Both the position numbers and the translations under genes were made by a program. A model generated the notes under the pieces. That model was not told the DNA's origin. It saw nothing but the letters and a program-made list of their open reading frames with translations, and ran no database searches. This document shows, one piece after another, positions 17,622-26,466 of a DNA stretch of 64,000 bases (within the stretch, counting starts at the first letter, position 1; every line of letters starts with the position of its first letter). Source of the stretch: SAR116 cluster bacterium (lineage in GTDB: Bacteria > Pseudomonadota > Alphaproteobacteria > Puniceispirillales > Puniceispirillaceae); the NCBI GenBank assembly GCA_004212735.1, contig SHBD01000003.1, forward strand, positions 124,001 through 188,000, written 5' to 3'.

Positions 17622-19144
17622 GCAAAACCCTGCGCCTTATTCTTGGCGATCAGTTGAACGAGTCGGTTAGCAGTCTTGCAGATCTGGACAAGGGAAGCGA
17701 TATCGTCCTGATGTGTGAGGTCATGGGTGAGGTGACCTATGTGCGCCATCACAAAAAGAAGGTCGCCTTCATCCTTTCGGCAATGCGGCATTTTGCCGAT
17801 AGATTGCGTGCGCAGGACGTATCGGTTGATTATGTCTCGCTCGACGATCCAGAGAATAGCAGCAGTTTTACCGGTGAGGTGGCGCGCGCAGTCGCCCGGC
17901 ATGATGTGTCAAGGTTGGTTGTTACTGCGCCCGGAGAGTTTCGGGTCTTAGAAGATATGCAGAACTGGGAGACAGATCTCGGCATTGCAGTTGAGATTCG
18001 GCAGGATGACCGCTTTCTTTGCCCGCCTGCAATGTTCGAAAGCTGGGCTGCCGGCCGCAAACAGCTGCGTATGGATTTTTTCTATCGTGAAATGCGCCGA
18101 CATCATGATGTGTTGATGGCCGATGGCAAGCCTGTTGGTGGCAAATGGAACTATGATGCGGATAACCGGGAGCGGCCGGATCCCTCACTCAAAGTGCCGG
18201 CACCACTCCAATTTCCGCCCGATGAGACAAGCCAGACGATTTTAAACCTCGTGAGGCGATATTGTGCTGATCATTTTGGCGAACTTGATGAGTTTGGGTT
18301 CGCGGTCACGCGTGAGCAGGCACTCGAGGTTCTGCAGGATTTCATTGCCAATCGGCTTCCGCTTTTTGGCACCTATCAGGACGCCATGATAGAGGGTGAG
18401 CCATGGATGTATCACAGTCATATCGGGTTCTATCTCAATATTGGGTTGCTAGGTCCGGGCGAGGTGATTACAGCCGTGCAGACTGCCTATGAAGCCGGCA
18501 CAGCGCCGCTGAACTCGGTGGAGGGTTTTATCCGTCAGATCCTTGGATGGCGGGAATTTATCAGAGGCATCTACTGGTTGAAGATGCCTCACTACGCTAC
18601 GGAGAATTTTCTTGCTGCCGACCGTCCTCTTCCGGATTTTTTCTGGACAGGCGACACGCAGATGAACTGTCTCAGGCAATCCATTGGCCAGACCAAAAAA
18701 TATGCTTACGCACATCATATCCAACGTCTGATGGTGCTTGGCAATTTTGCACTGCTTGCTGGGTTGGCACCCAAATTTGTGAATGAGTGGTATCTCATTG
18801 TCTATGCTGATGCGTTTGAGTGGGTCGAGCTGCCAAATGTCTCTGGTATGGTTCTGTTTGCTGACGGTGGCTATCTGGCGAGTAAGCCTTACGCCGCTGG
18901 TGGTGCCTACATAAATCGCATGTCGAATTATTGCCAGAATTGCCGTTACAAGGTGGCGGAGAAAACTGGCAGCGATGCCTGCCCTTTCAATTATCTTTAC
19001 TGGCATTTTCTCATCAGGAACCGAGACAAGCTTGGCAACAATGCCCGCTTGGGAATGATCTACCGTTCGCTCGATCGGATGAGTGAGGACAAGCAACAAA
19101 CAATCATGGATGATGCCGGCCAGTTTCTGAATGACCTTGTCTAA
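17618..19144 (+). CDS. Iron-sulfur bacterial cryptochrome/(6-4) photolyase
   Basis: A 508-residue protein of the FeS-BCP group (PhrB of Agrobacterium, CryB of Rhodobacter), not of the class I type. The N-terminus MSKTLRLILGDQLNES is the family opening. Four candidate [4Fe-4S] ligands are visible: Cys in MNCLRQSIG, two in YCQNCRY, and one in DACPFNYLYW near the C-terminus. Members repair (6-4) photoproducts or act as blue-light sensors. It starts within the stop of the CPD photolyase, so both lesions could be repaired from one transcript. Confidence 0.92.
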   Translation: MSKTLRLILGDQLNESVSSLADLDKGSDIVLMCEVMGEVTYVRHHKKKVAFILSAMRHFADRLRAQDVSVDYVSLDDPENSSSFTGEVARAVARHDVSRLVVTAPGEFRVLEDMQNWETDLGIAVEIRQDDRFLCPPAMFESWAAGRKQLRMDFFYREMRRHHDVLMADGKPVGGKWNYDADNRERPDPSLKVPAPLQFPPDETSQTILNLVRRYCADHFGELDEFGFAVTREQALEVLQDFIANRLPLFGTYQDAMIEGEPWMYHSHIGFYLNIGLLGPGEVITAVQTAYEAGTAPLNSVEGFIRQILGWREFIRGIYWLKMPHYATENFLAADRPLPDFFWTGDTQMNCLRQSIGQTKKYAYAHHIQRLMVLGNFALLAGLAPKFVNEWYLIVYADAFEWVELPNVSGMVLFADGGYLASKPYAAGGAYINRMSNYCQNCRYKVAEKTGSDACPFNYLYWHFLIRNRDKLGNNARLGMIYRSLDRMSEDKQQTIMDDAGQFLNDLV

Positions 19145-19185
19145 TCCAAACAGGGCCAGGCCCAAATTTAATGGAGTGTCGAGTA

Positions 19186-19812
19186 ATGAAACGTAAAACT
19201 TCCCTTTTTAGCCGTCTCGGCCAGCTTGTGCTGGCTATGGCACTTCTGTCTGGTTTGTCTGTTGGCATTTCAGCATGCGCGCGTAACAACATCACCACGC
19301 TGGCCGATCGAGCGCCGAAGCTGGATTTGCAAACATTTTTTGCTGGGCAAACAGTCGCTCTGGGAATTTTTGAAGATAGGTTTGGCAACCTGCGTCGTCA
19401 ATTCAGAGTTGTCCTTGAGGGAACGGTCGATGGCGATGTTCTGACGCTTGATGAGACTTTTCTTTATGATGATGGGGAGCAAGATTTCAGGAAATGGGTC
19501 ATTCGCCGAACGGGAAAGGGCAAGGATGGTGAAGTTCTGTATGAGGGAAGCGCGGAGGATATCATGGGTGTGGCCAGCGGGGCTGTTTCTGGCAATGCGT
19601 TGAACTGGGAATATGATGTTGTGTTGTCAATTGATGGCCGTGACGTTGAGGTGCATTTTGACGATTGGATTTATCAACAGCATGAAGATGTGGCAATCAA
19701 TCGTGCCTATGTCAGCAAATTTGGGATTGAGATTGGCTCTGTCACAATTGTGTTTTTACGAGGCGACGCTGCCGACGCCATCAGCCCTCTTGATCTGAAA
19801 AGGTGGTCCTGA
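19186..19812 (+). CDS. DUF3833 lipoprotein
   Basis: A 208-residue predicted lipoprotein. The signal segment LVLAMALLSGLSVGISAC ends in a lipobox (ISA-C), so Cys would be acylated. The body has LDLQTFFAGQTVALGIFEDRFGNLRRQF and DDWIYQQHEDVAINRAYVSKFGIEIG, which is the DUF3833 pattern. Its function is not established. GGAG lies 9 bases before the ATG at 19186; an ATG at 19171 would lack a good site. It follows the photolyases by about 40 bases, and these genes often travel together near chalcone isomerase-like proteins. Confidence 0.83.
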   Translation: MKRKTSLFSRLGQLVLAMALLSGLSVGISACARNNITTLADRAPKLDLQTFFAGQTVALGIFEDRFGNLRRQFRVVLEGTVDGDVLTLDETFLYDDGEQDFRKWVIRRTGKGKDGEVLYEGSAEDIMGVASGAVSGNALNWEYDVVLSIDGRDVEVHFDDWIYQQHEDVAINRAYVSKFGIEIGSVTIVFLRGDAADAISPLDLKRWS

Positions 19813-19872
19813 TAAGCATCTGATGGTTATTGAGGGGTGTGTTTGTTGCCCGGGCTGAAGACTGGTTTTGTT

Positions 19873-20400
19873 ATGGTGAAGTTTGCCCAGGGCGCGCTTG
19901 CGGCGCTCATGCTCATTGTTAGCAGCGGTTTTGCCGCCGCGCAGACAATATTGACTGAGACATTCGTGCCAGAGGCCGCACTTGTGGGCAAGGCGCGTTT
20001 GAAAGTGCTACTTTTCCCCGTCTATGATGCGTCGCTGTATGCACCAGAGGGTGATTATAGAAAATCGGGCCCGCTTGCGCTTGAGCTTGACTATCTTTTT
20101 GATGTTGAGAAGGAACGCATCGTTAATCAAACGGTAAAGACATTTGAACGTCGTAAACTTGGCTCCGAGGCTGATATCGCAAATTGGCGGAAGATAATGG
20201 GCGTGCATTTTTCTGATGTGCAGAAGGGCGACAAGATTATGATTGCATTTCCCGACCTGCAAACAGTGGTTTTCTCAACGAATGGAGGCAAGCCTACATT
20301 TGTGTCGGATGAAGGATTTGCAGCAGCGTTCAAGGATCTTTGGCTTGGTGACAATGTGAGAAACAAGCGATTTCAGAACAAATTGCTGGGTTTGAAGTAA
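19873..20400 (+). CDS. Chalcone isomerase-like secreted protein
   Basis: A 175-residue exported protein of the Chalcone_3 family. Residues 1-22 (MVKFAQGALAALMLIVSSGFAA) are a signal peptide. The mature part includes GKARLKVLLFPVYDASLYAPEGDY and LFDVEKERIVNQTVKTFERR. In bacteria these proteins are not known to isomerise chalcones; the role is unclear. A GTG at 19837 or TTGs at 19843/19846 behind GAGGGG are alternative starts that lengthen the signal region. It sits 60 bases after the DUF3833 gene. Confidence 0.8.
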   Translation: MVKFAQGALAALMLIVSSGFAAAQTILTETFVPEAALVGKARLKVLLFPVYDASLYAPEGDYRKSGPLALELDYLFDVEKERIVNQTVKTFERRKLGSEADIANWRKIMGVHFSDVQKGDKIMIAFPDLQTVVFSTNGGKPTFVSDEGFAAAFKDLWLGDNVRNKRFQNKLLGLK

Positions 20401-20405
20401 CCCGC

Positions 20406-20430
20406 CGCCCAGTGGGATATATGCTGGGCG
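20406..20430. other. Short hairpin between two genes
   Basis: CGCCCAG and CTGGGCG flank an 11-base loop right after the chalcone isomerase-like gene. There is no T tract, so it may stabilise mRNA rather than terminate it. Confidence 0.3.
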
Positions 20431-20460
20431 CCATCGCATTCTAACGGAAGTGATTGCCTC

Positions 20461-21018
20461 ATGCGGCTTGGTGCCTTTTTCTTTGAAATTCTGCCGCTTG
20501 CCGGCTTTTTCATTGCCTTTCACTATCTGGGGCTACTACCCGCTGCTGCGATTTCGGTTGGTTTGGGGTTGTTGGTCTTGATCATTGCGCGATTACGTGA
20601 GCGACGCTTTGCAAAGTTCCCGCTATTCTCGTTGGTCGTCTCTGCTCTGTTTACGCTGGCCGCGCTGCTCTTTGATGCGGCTGTTTTCATCAAAATCCAA
20701 CCCACCCTGTTCAATGGGGCCTTTGCGGCAATATTGTTCCTTGGCCTCCTTCGGGGACGGGCAATGATGCGGGAGTTCTTCGGCGACCAGTTTGATCTGA
20801 CTGATGCCACTTGGCATCTGCTCAGCTTAAGGTGGGCCAGTTTCTTTTTGGTTTTGGCCATCGCCAATGAATTGGCTTGGCGCCTGCTGGACGAGGCTGA
20901 CTGGGTAGCCTACAAAACGTTCGTTGCCGCGCCAGCAAGCATGATCTTTATGCTATTGCAATTGCCCCTGACGTTACGTGGCCGTCGCACTGAGGGCCAG
21001 CCTCTCAATAAGGAATAG
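20461..21018 (+). CDS. Inner membrane-spanning septation protein A (IspZ/YciB) family
   Basis: A 185-residue integral membrane protein with five or six hydrophobic helices. The family signature is present: IQPTLFNGAFAAILFLGLLRGRAMM, then LTDATWHLLSLRWASFFLVLAIANELAWR. IspZ/YciB proteins affect cell envelope and septation, by a mechanism not settled. The last 14 bases overlap the convergent SDR gene. Confidence 0.87.
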   Translation: MRLGAFFFEILPLAGFFIAFHYLGLLPAAAISVGLGLLVLIIARLRERRFAKFPLFSLVVSALFTLAALLFDAAVFIKIQPTLFNGAFAAILFLGLLRGRAMMREFFGDQFDLTDATWHLLSLRWASFFLVLAIANELAWRLLDEADWVAYKTFVAAPASMIFMLLQLPLTLRGRRTEGQPLNKE

Positions 21019-21751
21019 GCTTGCCATCATAGGCAAAAAAGCCGCCTGTTTGCGTCGGTGTCAGTCCGTTCAGCACCAACCATAACATGGCGGCACTATC
21101 CTCGGCTGTGAATAGACCGCCATTAGGAACATGCGCTTGAAACGGTTTTGACAGAGCTGTATCGACAGTGCCGGGATGCAGGGTCGCGATACAGGCGTTG
21201 GGGTTGTAACGTGCCATCTCGATGGATAGCGTACGCATCAGCTGGTTCTGCGCTGCCTTGCTGGCGCGGTAGGCGTACCAGCCGCCCAACCGGTTGTCGC
21301 TGATCGATCCAACACGCGCAGAAATGCTTGCAAAACTGAGAGGGTGGTCCCCGCGAAGCGTCTGCAAAAGAGCTTTCGCCAGCAAAACGGGGCCTATGGC
21401 ATTAACTTGATAGGCATATATCAAACGATCTGCATCAATGTCGGCAAGACGTTTTTCCGGTGTGGCAATTTCATCTTTGAGAACCCCGGAACAGCAGATC
21501 ACGCGATCAAGCTTGTCTATCTTTGACCGAATATGTTCGCCCGCTCGCTCAATGCTGTCAGGAATGAGATTATCGAGGGCAAGCCATGTAATGGCGGGTC
21601 CCGGGGGCAAATCTGCAAATCCTTGTGTTGTTGCCGGGTCTCGTGCTGTGAGAAACAGGTGGCTCACGCCGGACGCAATCGCTTTTTGTGCGAGCGCAAG
21701 ACCAATGCCACGACCCGCGCCCTGAATTACCACATTCATTCTCTGGTCCAT
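21005..21751 (-). CDS. SDR family oxidoreductase (C-factor-like)
   Basis: A 248-residue short-chain dehydrogenase. The nucleotide-binding loop is GAGRGIGLALA and the catalytic motif is YAYRASKAA (Tyr-x3-Lys), with SISARVGSISDN carrying the Ser. RLGGWYAYRASKAAQNQLMRTLSIE is characteristic of the CsgA/C-factor group. An ATG at 21739 (MNVVIQG) is an alternative start. It is convergent with the IspZ-like gene. The substrate is unknown. Confidence 0.87.
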   Translation of the reverse strand: MDQRMNVVIQGAGRGIGLALAQKAIASGVSHLFLTARDPATTQGFADLPPGPAITWLALDNLIPDSIERAGEHIRSKIDKLDRVICCSGVLKDEIATPEKRLADIDADRLIYAYQVNAIGPVLLAKALLQTLRGDHPLSFASISARVGSISDNRLGGWYAYRASKAAQNQLMRTLSIEMARYNPNACIATLHPGTVDTALSKPFQAHVPNGGLFTAEDSAAMLWLVLNGLTPTQTGGFFAYDGKPIPY

Positions 21752-21880
21752 TTCTGCTTATGAGAGAAGGAGTATCTCGTCTCCTCAAAGAATTTAGGTC
21801 GCAATGATTTGGCGGCCCTTATTGATGATTTGGGATGCCGCCACTATCTAGACAAGGGCGAAAAAGTTAGGAAAATTGTT

Positions 21881-22369
21881 ATGTTTTTTGCAAGATCACA
21901 AATAAAACTTCTTATTGGACAGATGGTGACAGTTCTGGCTTTCTGCACGATAGCGATGTCGGCAAGGGCAGATCTTGTCAAGCCGGATCCTGCTATTGCG
22001 CCGGTGGAGGTGGTGGCCATTCAACTCAAGGCCCTGCAATTCAATGATAACCCTGAACCCGATTTTGGCATTGCTCAGACATGGGCATTCGCACATCCGC
22101 GTAATCGTGCGGCAACTGGTCCACTCCCAAGATTTGCCTCGATGATCAAGGGGCCGTCCTATAACATGATGCTGAACCACAGCCGACATGAAATTTCACC
22201 GGTCATGGTCGGCCCAGACAGGGCGCAATTCGATGTGTTGCTGGAGACTGGTGGTGGCAAAATCCTGCTGTTTCAATGGGGTGTTGAAAAGGTGAAATCC
22301 GGTGAATTCAACGGCAGTTGGATGACAGTCGCAGTTTCGATGCCGCGGCTCGCTGGTCAGGGGAGCTAG
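21881..22369 (+). CDS. DUF4864-like secreted protein
   Basis: A 162-residue protein with an N-terminal signal segment (IGQMVTVLAFCTIAMSARA). The mature part begins VEVVAIQLKALQFNDNPEPDFGIAQTWAFAHPRNRAATGPLPRFASMIKG, the pattern seen in DUF4864 proteins: a short NTF2-like domain. No enzymatic residues are evident. The ATG at 21881 has AGGA eight bases upstream and starts at the signal peptide; a frame from 21809 adds an unlikely leader. The stop overlaps the EamA gene by four bases. Confidence 0.7.
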   Translation: MFFARSQIKLLIGQMVTVLAFCTIAMSARADLVKPDPAIAPVEVVAIQLKALQFNDNPEPDFGIAQTWAFAHPRNRAATGPLPRFASMIKGPSYNMMLNHSRHEISPVMVGPDRAQFDVLLETGGGKILLFQWGVEKVKSGEFNGSWMTVAVSMPRLAGQGS

Positions 22370-23244
22370 CGTAATTGGCGTTCGCGCCAGAATGAAAAAA
22401 GACCAGCACCCACAATGATGCTTGCACCCAGTACGATATAGTTGTTAATGACATCTCCAAAGGCCCACATGCCAACAGCTGATGCAAACACAAGCTGGAA
22501 ATAGGCAAATGGTTGGACCGTTGAAGCCTCCGTGACGTCATAGGCTTTGATCAGCAGAAAATGGCCGCCGATGCCCGTCAGGCAGAGTGCGGCCATCCAG
22601 AACCAATCCGTGCCCTCAGGCGGTAGCCAGAAAAATGGCCCAATCAGGCTTACCCCAATGGCGCCGCCCACCCCCGTCCAGAAGAAGCTGGTTTCTGCAG
22701 AATCGCTCAGCGCCGCATATCTCGTCAAAACACCATAGGCGGCAAAACATAGGGCGCTGAAGACGGGTAATATTGTGTGCAGGTCGAAAGAGGCAGTGCC
22801 TGGTCGAATTGCGATGATAACACCACATAAGCCTGCCAAAACTGCTGTCCAGCGCCGCCATCCCACACGCTCACCTAGAAAGAGTGCAGAAAGGGCGGTG
22901 ATGGTTAGCGGGTAGCTGGCAAAAACTGCCTGAAATTCGACCAGACCTACAAGTGTGAAGGCCCATACGGCGACACATATCTGGACAACGAGCAGAACAC
23001 CGCGTCCGATCTGGAGAACTGGCTGGCTGGTTCGGGCAATTTTGCTTACGCCCCCACGATAATGGCTTAGCGTCACCACGAACAGCGCAAAGAACCAATA
23101 ACGGACCATAACAATTGTCAGGACATTGTAGCTTTCGGCCAGATAGCGGGAGATGCCGTCTTGAATGGCAAAAACCATGGTGGTCAGAATCATCAGAGTG
23201 ATGCCAAGGGTAGGTCTATTTGTGCGTGGGGTGATGGCGCTCAT
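22366..23244 (-). CDS. EamA/DMT family transporter
   Basis: A 292-residue membrane protein with ten predicted helices. The first repeat starts GITLMILTTMVFAIQDGISRYLAES, a pattern common in alphaproteobacterial DMT exporters, and the second repeat starts LHTILPVFSALCFAAYGVLTR. It is not closely similar to the other EamA protein at 8659, so it is unlikely to be a recent duplicate. The substrate is unknown. Confidence 0.88.
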   Translation of the reverse strand: MSAITPRTNRPTLGITLMILTTMVFAIQDGISRYLAESYNVLTIVMVRYWFFALFVVTLSHYRGGVSKIARTSQPVLQIGRGVLLVVQICVAVWAFTLVGLVEFQAVFASYPLTITALSALFLGERVGWRRWTAVLAGLCGVIIAIRPGTASFDLHTILPVFSALCFAAYGVLTRYAALSDSAETSFFWTGVGGAIGVSLIGPFFWLPPEGTDWFWMAALCLTGIGGHFLLIKAYDVTEASTVQPFAYFQLVFASAVGMWAFGDVINNYIVLGASIIVGAGLFSFWRERQLR

Positions 23245-23283
23245 TTTCTGGAGCTTAGGCTCTGCCTTACCTTATTGCACATG

Positions 23284-23961
23284 TTAATTTAGATACCAGT
23301 CAATCGGGTCAACATGATTCCTGGCCAGATATGCATTTGCCCGCGAAAAAGGACTGGATCCAAAAAACCCTTTATGTGCCGACAGGGGAGAGGGATGAGC
23401 ACTGGTAATCACCAGATGCTTTTCTTGATCGATGAAATGACCCTTTTGCATTGCCTTACGGCCCCATAGGATAAAAACGATATTGCTTCGCTCCGTGTTC
23501 AGAACATCCATAACGGCATCGGTAAAGGGCTCCCAGCCTTTGTTCTGGTGTGAGCCGGCGCGCGCTTCTTCAACGGTCAAAGAGCTATTCAGCAGCAATA
23601 CACCCTGCCTGGCCCATGCAGAAAGGTTGCCATGCGATGCCGGTGGCAGGCCAAGGTCAGCGTGCAATTCTTTGTAGATGTTTTTCAGGGATGGCGGAGG
23701 AGGCACATTTGCCTCAACAGAAAAACTCAAACCATGGGCCTGTCCCGGTCCGTGATAGGGATCCTGACCAAGAATGACAATTTTTACTTGATCAAAGGGC
23801 GTGAGTGCAAATGCGTGGAAAATTTTTCCGCCAGGAGGAAAAATTTTTTTCCCCGCAGTTTTTTCTTGGCGGAGAAAGTCACCAAGATCCTTCATTTCCG
23901 GAGTTTCGAAAAGGGGGGCAAGTCTCTGCTGCCAGCTGGTCTCTAGCTTCACTTTAGGCAT
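23284..23961 (-). CDS. ung: Uracil-DNA glycosylase
   Basis: A 225-residue base excision repair enzyme that removes uracil from DNA. The catalytic water-activating loop is ILGQDPYHG, the uracil-binding stretch is LLLNSSLTVEEARAGSH, and the DNA-intercalating loop is HPSPLSAHKGFFG. All are complete. The short unusual stretch KKIFPPGGKIFH is encoded by an 11-base perfect inverted repeat. It stands alone with the EamA gene downstream in the same direction. Confidence 0.96.
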   Translation of the reverse strand: MPKVKLETSWQQRLAPLFETPEMKDLGDFLRQEKTAGKKIFPPGGKIFHAFALTPFDQVKIVILGQDPYHGPGQAHGLSFSVEANVPPPPSLKNIYKELHADLGLPPASHGNLSAWARQGVLLLNSSLTVEEARAGSHQNKGWEPFTDAVMDVLNTERSNIVFILWGRKAMQKGHFIDQEKHLVITSAHPSPLSAHKGFFGSSPFSRANAYLARNHVDPIDWYLN

Positions 23962-24048
23962 GCTCGCAGGCTACGCATTGAAAATACGGCTTGCAAGGTA
24001 TGCAAAGAGTAATTTTTAACAGACCGATAGCCAAAAAGTTACAGCAAC

Positions 24049-24690
24049 TTATTCAGCGGCGGAAAGGTTGCGTTGGTTAGTGCTGGCGCCTTCACCAATT
24101 TTTGCAATCGTTTTGCTGGCGTCGGCAATCACTTTGCGTCGGTTTTTAGACAGGCCCGTAACATCAACGAATGTCACGTCTGTTATGCCGATGAAGGACA
24201 GTATGTGTTCGACGTATCCACTGCTGTAGTCGATTTCGCTTCGGCCAAGTGTGCCGCCAGAGGTGATCACCACAAATGCGCGCTTGTCAGCAAGCAGACC
24301 CCGCGGCTTGTCGTTCTCGTACACGAAGGTGATGTCGGTCCGACAAACCAGGTCTATCCAAGCCTTGAAGGCTGCTGGCACACTGAAGTTGTAAATGGGG
24401 ACAGCAATGACAATATCATCTGCGGCCTGAAGTTCGGACACAAGCGCATCCGATTGCGCCAATAACACCCGTTGGTCCTGCGTGCGCATTTCCTCGGGCG
24501 TCCGGTCACTGTCGATCCACGCGTCGTTAACCAAGCCGATACCGCATGTCAGGTCCCGGATGACAACTTCCACGTCCTGTGACCGGCCGCCTAATGCAGC
24601 AACCATTTCATCGGCGAGCCTGCGGCTAACTGATTTCGTCTTGCGCATGCTTGCGTCTACGCGAAGTATCGTTTTCGGAGTTCCGCTCAT
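24049..24690 (-). CDS. azoR: FMN-dependent NADH azoreductase / quinone reductase
   Basis: A 213-residue flavodoxin-fold enzyme. The motifs are ILRVDASMRKTKSVSRRLAD (phosphate loop), VIAVPIYNFSVPAAFKAWIDLV (FMN and dimer contacts) and VVITSGGTLGRSEIDYSSGYVEHILSFIG. AzoR proteins reduce quinones and azo dyes using NADH. A longer frame to 24729 adds 13 residues without family match. It is divergent from a LysR regulator across a 179-base gap and is therefore probably its target. Confidence 0.87.
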   Translation of the reverse strand: MSGTPKTILRVDASMRKTKSVSRRLADEMVAALGGRSQDVEVVIRDLTCGIGLVNDAWIDSDRTPEEMRTQDQRVLLAQSDALVSELQAADDIVIAVPIYNFSVPAAFKAWIDLVCRTDITFVYENDKPRGLLADKRAFVVITSGGTLGRSEIDYSSGYVEHILSFIGITDVTFVDVTGLSKNRRKVIADASKTIAKIGEGASTNQRNLSAAE

Positions 24691-24817
24691 GATTAAACTA
24701 TGCACTCCATGCTTATTCACCGACGCCAACTGAGGGAAAGGAGAGCCATGGGAGGGGGGAGGACCCCCATGGCTGATTACAATTTAATTATCGCCGACCC
24801 AAGTAAAAAGACGTTAA

Positions 24818-24838
24818 TTAGACAAAATATAATTCTAA
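24818..24838. promoter_or_regulatory. Candidate LysR-type operator
   Basis: TTAGA and TCTAA are separated by 11 bases in the A/T-rich gap between the divergent azoR and lysR genes. Interrupted dyads of this kind, containing T-N11-A, are the usual binding sites of LysR-type regulators. It ends 31 bases before the regulator start. Confidence 0.35.
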
Positions 24839-24869
24839 ATTAATCAATAATGTTATAAACTGCGACATA

Positions 24870-25784
24870 ATGAGCCAGATTGAAGAAATTCGCGCCTTTG
24901 TTATGGTGGTAGAAACCGGCAGCCTGACTCAGGCTGCGGAGCGGCTTGGCATCGCGGTATCCGCGGTCAGCCGGCGCTTGAAAGATCTGGAATTGCGCCT
25001 CGGCGCCCCTCTTATCCAGCGTACAACGCGCCGTATGTATCTGAACGAGGTTGGACAGGGTTTCTATGACCGGTGCAAGGCGGTGCTTGACGAGCTTGAG
25101 GCCGCCCAGCAGGAAGTTCTGAATTCGGGTGGTGCGTTGAATGGCGTTTTGCGGATTAGCACGCCGCTCTCCTTTGGTGTTGCCCACATGTCGACTGCCA
25201 TTGCCCATTTCATGCATGCGCACCCAGAGATTCGTATTGAAATGGATTTGTCTGACAAGCGCGTTGATCTTGTGGCGGAAGGATTTGATTTGGCCATTAG
25301 AATTGGAGTTCTCTCTGACTCAAGCCTGATCGCCAAGAAAATTTCCTGGGTAAAGAAAATTCCCGCCGCTGCGCCTGACTTTCTCGAGCGTTACCCGAAA
25401 ATCACCAAGCCAGAGGATTTGATGGACGCCCCTGCGCTTGTCTATTCAAACGACAAATCTCCAGCCGATTGGGGCTACACTGCGCCTGACGGGAAGTCGG
25501 GTGTGATGCGGGTTAGCCCAAAACTGACAGCTTCGAATGGTGATGTGCTGCGCGAAGCAGCGATTGCCGGACTTGGTATTACCTGCTTACCGAGCTTTCT
25601 ACATTATGATGCGATAAATAATGGTTTGTTACGGCCCGTTCTATCGGACTATGACTGGACAGCATTTGACGTGTTCGCGGTGTATCCAAAAACAACAATT
25701 CTCCCAAAGCGAACGCGTGCATTCGTTGATTTCATGGCATCGCGTTACGGCAAAGATCCAGTCTGGAATAAAATCCACGCCTAG
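24870..25784 (+). CDS. LysR family transcriptional regulator
   Basis: A 304-residue regulator. The winged helix-turn-helix is residues 1-60 (IRAFVMVVETGSLTQAAERLGIAVSAVSRRLKDLE). The effector domain follows (GVLRISTPLSFGVAHMSTAIAHFMHAHPEIRIEMDLSDKRVDL), typical of the AaeR/DsdC-like subgroup. Divergent placement suggests control of the azoreductase and of itself. The effector may be a quinone or electrophile, which is an inference from the neighbour only. Confidence 0.9.
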   Translation: MSQIEEIRAFVMVVETGSLTQAAERLGIAVSAVSRRLKDLELRLGAPLIQRTTRRMYLNEVGQGFYDRCKAVLDELEAAQQEVLNSGGALNGVLRISTPLSFGVAHMSTAIAHFMHAHPEIRIEMDLSDKRVDLVAEGFDLAIRIGVLSDSSLIAKKISWVKKIPAAAPDFLERYPKITKPEDLMDAPALVYSNDKSPADWGYTAPDGKSGVMRVSPKLTASNGDVLREAAIAGLGITCLPSFLHYDAINNGLLRPVLSDYDWTAFDVFAVYPKTTILPKRTRAFVDFMASRYGKDPVWNKIHA

Positions 25785-25929
25785 CTGGCCGACTACCCTT
25801 GGCCAGTTGGATGAATTTTCTTGGTATTGATTATTTCGTTTAACGGAAAATTCTTTTTATTTACGGCCTCTTTATCGTGAAAAACGCAAGGGTTAACGTC
25901 TGGCTGAGGTTAGCGGTATGCGCCGTAGA

Positions 25930-26011
25930 GTTTGTGTGTTGGCACCCACACAAACCCTGACTCATCCTTCAGTCAGGGCAGATTAAAGAGGCGCGAAAGC
26001 GCCTCTTTTTT
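25930..26011 (+). ncRNA. Candidate small RNA with three hairpins
   Basis: In the 272-base gap after lysR, three stems follow each other almost without spacers. Stem one is GTTTGTGTG/CACACAAAC (25930-25955). Stem two is CCTGACT/AGTCAGG (25956-25977) with loop CATCCTTC. Stem three is an intrinsic terminator (25987-26006) with T tail. The stem two loop is complementary to GAAGGATG, a ribosome site running into a start codon. No open frame is convincing. It resembles anti-Shine-Dalgarno sRNAs of alphaproteobacteria in design, but I recognise no named family. An alternative is a structured 3' end of the lysR mRNA. Confidence 0.5.
25987..26011 (+). terminator. Strong intrinsic terminator
   Basis: AGAGGCGC and GCGCCTCT form a perfect 8-base stem with a GAAA tetraloop, followed by five Ts. 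It ends the candidate RNA upstream of it and possibly the lysR transcript. Confidence 0.85.
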
Positions 26012-26056
26012 GCGTGCGCGCTTGCTGGCATTTGTTACTGCGCCTACCATCTCGGT

Positions 26057-26410
26057 ATGCCTGACCACCATAAAATTGATTATGTTGAATTTCCATCCGC
26101 CGATCTTGAAAAGACTAAAGCGTTCTTTGCCACGGCTTTTGACTGGGAATTTGAGGATTTCGGACCCGACTACACCGCTTTTTCCGGCGCTGGTTTGAAT
26201 GGTGGGTTTTTTGCAGCTGATCGTGCCAGCCGAACAGCAAAAGGTGCCTGCTTAATTGTCTTTTACAGCGAATCGCTTGAGACAAGCCTAGCGCATTTTC
26301 GTGCGTGCGGCGCGCGAATTGTCAAACCCATTTTCGCTTTTCCCGGGGGACGGCGGTTCCATTTTGCAGAACCAATGGGAAATGAATTTGCAGTTTGGTC
26401 TGACAAGTAA
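26057..26410 (+). CDS. VOC (glyoxalase/bleomycin resistance) family protein
   Basis: A 117-residue single-domain protein with the beta-alpha-beta3 pattern of the vicinal oxygen chelate fold. It opens IDYVEFPSADLEKTKAFFATAFDWEFEDFGPDYTAF and ends RRFHFAEPMGNEFAVWSD. Candidate metal ligands are an early Glu or His and the late Glu of GNEFAVW. Members are isomerases, dioxygenases or resistance proteins. The reaction is not predictable. It starts 45 bases after the terminator. Confidence 0.85.
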   Translation: MPDHHKIDYVEFPSADLEKTKAFFATAFDWEFEDFGPDYTAFSGAGLNGGFFAADRASRTAKGACLIVFYSESLETSLAHFRACGARIVKPIFAFPGGRRFHFAEPMGNEFAVWSDK

Positions 26411-26466
26411 AACAGAATACGCAGTAACTTCCTTTGCGAGAAAAAATCTTGCCTAGGCATTTGGAT

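Noticed and set aside
23819-23847. 11-base perfect inverted repeat inside ung
   Set aside because: It is explained by the coding of a repeated KIF/PPGG peptide segment and lies within a conserved reading frame, so a regulatory role is unlikely.
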